Below, in pieces: positions 41,198 to 41,258 of a DNA stretch of 41,258 nt. Location: the NCBI GenBank assembly GCA_001247695.2, contig LGRX02003738.1, positions 1 to 41,258 of the forward strand. The letters are read 5' to 3'. Positions within the stretch are counted from its first letter, which is position 1. Each line of letters starts with the position of its first letter. Both the position numbers and the translations under genes were made by a program. The DNA is from Cymbomonas tetramitiformis. Taxonomy: Eukaryota > Chlorophyta > Pyramimonadophyceae > Pyramimonadales > Pyramimonadaceae. The notes under the pieces are model-generated. The model worked only from the letters and a program-made list of their open reading frames with translations. It had not been told where the DNA came from and made no database searches.

Positions 41198-41258
41198 ATG
41201 CCTGTGATGACGCTTTCATTGTGATAATGCCTGTGATGACGCTTTCATTGTGATAATG
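41198..41258 (+). repeat. 29-bp tandem repeat at the window end
   Basis: ATGCCTGTGATGACGCTTTC plus ATTGTGATA occurs at 41198-41226 and 41227-41255 and starts again at 41256; the array continues out of the window. Confidence 0.9.

Overview
This window comes from a eukaryotic nuclear genome, most likely a green alga. The evidence is GT-AG spliced genes, an Era-type GTPase closest to the plastid form of plants and algae, a plant-like membrane RING-H2 protein, a short TTTAGGG tract, and several retrotransposon classes. A prasinophyte such as Cymbomonas is a guess from the style of the elements, not something the sequence proves. There is one assembly gap (28452-29230).

Layout. 1-4546: remnant of a Ty3/gypsy-like element on the + strand. 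It encodes a C5-cytosine DNA methyltransferase (MTase) domain, then an integrase, a PHD finger and a truncated second MTase-like motif. A 1080-bp terminal-inverted-repeat (TIR) transposon (1151-2230, TSD TACA) splits it, and an in-frame TAG interrupts it. 4547-8007: AT-rich sequence with small repeats and no gene I recognise. 8008-17627: a full-length Copia element on the minus strand with two apparently identical 331-bp LTRs, a CCTTG target duplication, and a polyprotein broken by a single stop. Unusually, it has hydrophobic membrane-like segments between Gag and protease. 17633-20700: non-coding sequence, a decayed DIRS-like remnant and tandem repeats.

21117-25979: a nine-exon host gene that I assembled by eye. 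Its exons sum to 249 codons plus stop and encode a RanBP2-type zinc finger, glycine-rich membrane segments and a complete RING-H2 finger. Intron 4 holds a 38-bp minisatellite. 26356-26471: a foldback hairpin. 26548-30713: a second, incomplete Copia-family element (minus strand) with Gag, a signal-peptide-like segment, the gap, a PBS and one LTR. It abuts another DIRS-like fragment. 31284-31484: a possible chromodomain exon. 32490-32998: a two-exon gene for a small predicted secreted protein. 33000-36720: no recognisable gene.

37703-40781: the 3' part of an Era GTPase gene (minus strand; five exons recognised, including the whole KH domain). Its introns and downstream flank are filled with minisatellites of 23, 58, about 28, 42 and about 33 bp. 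The very long open frames over these arrays are products of the repeats, not genes. Overall, two ordinary host genes sit among nested mobile elements, and the introns of both have been enlarged by minisatellites.
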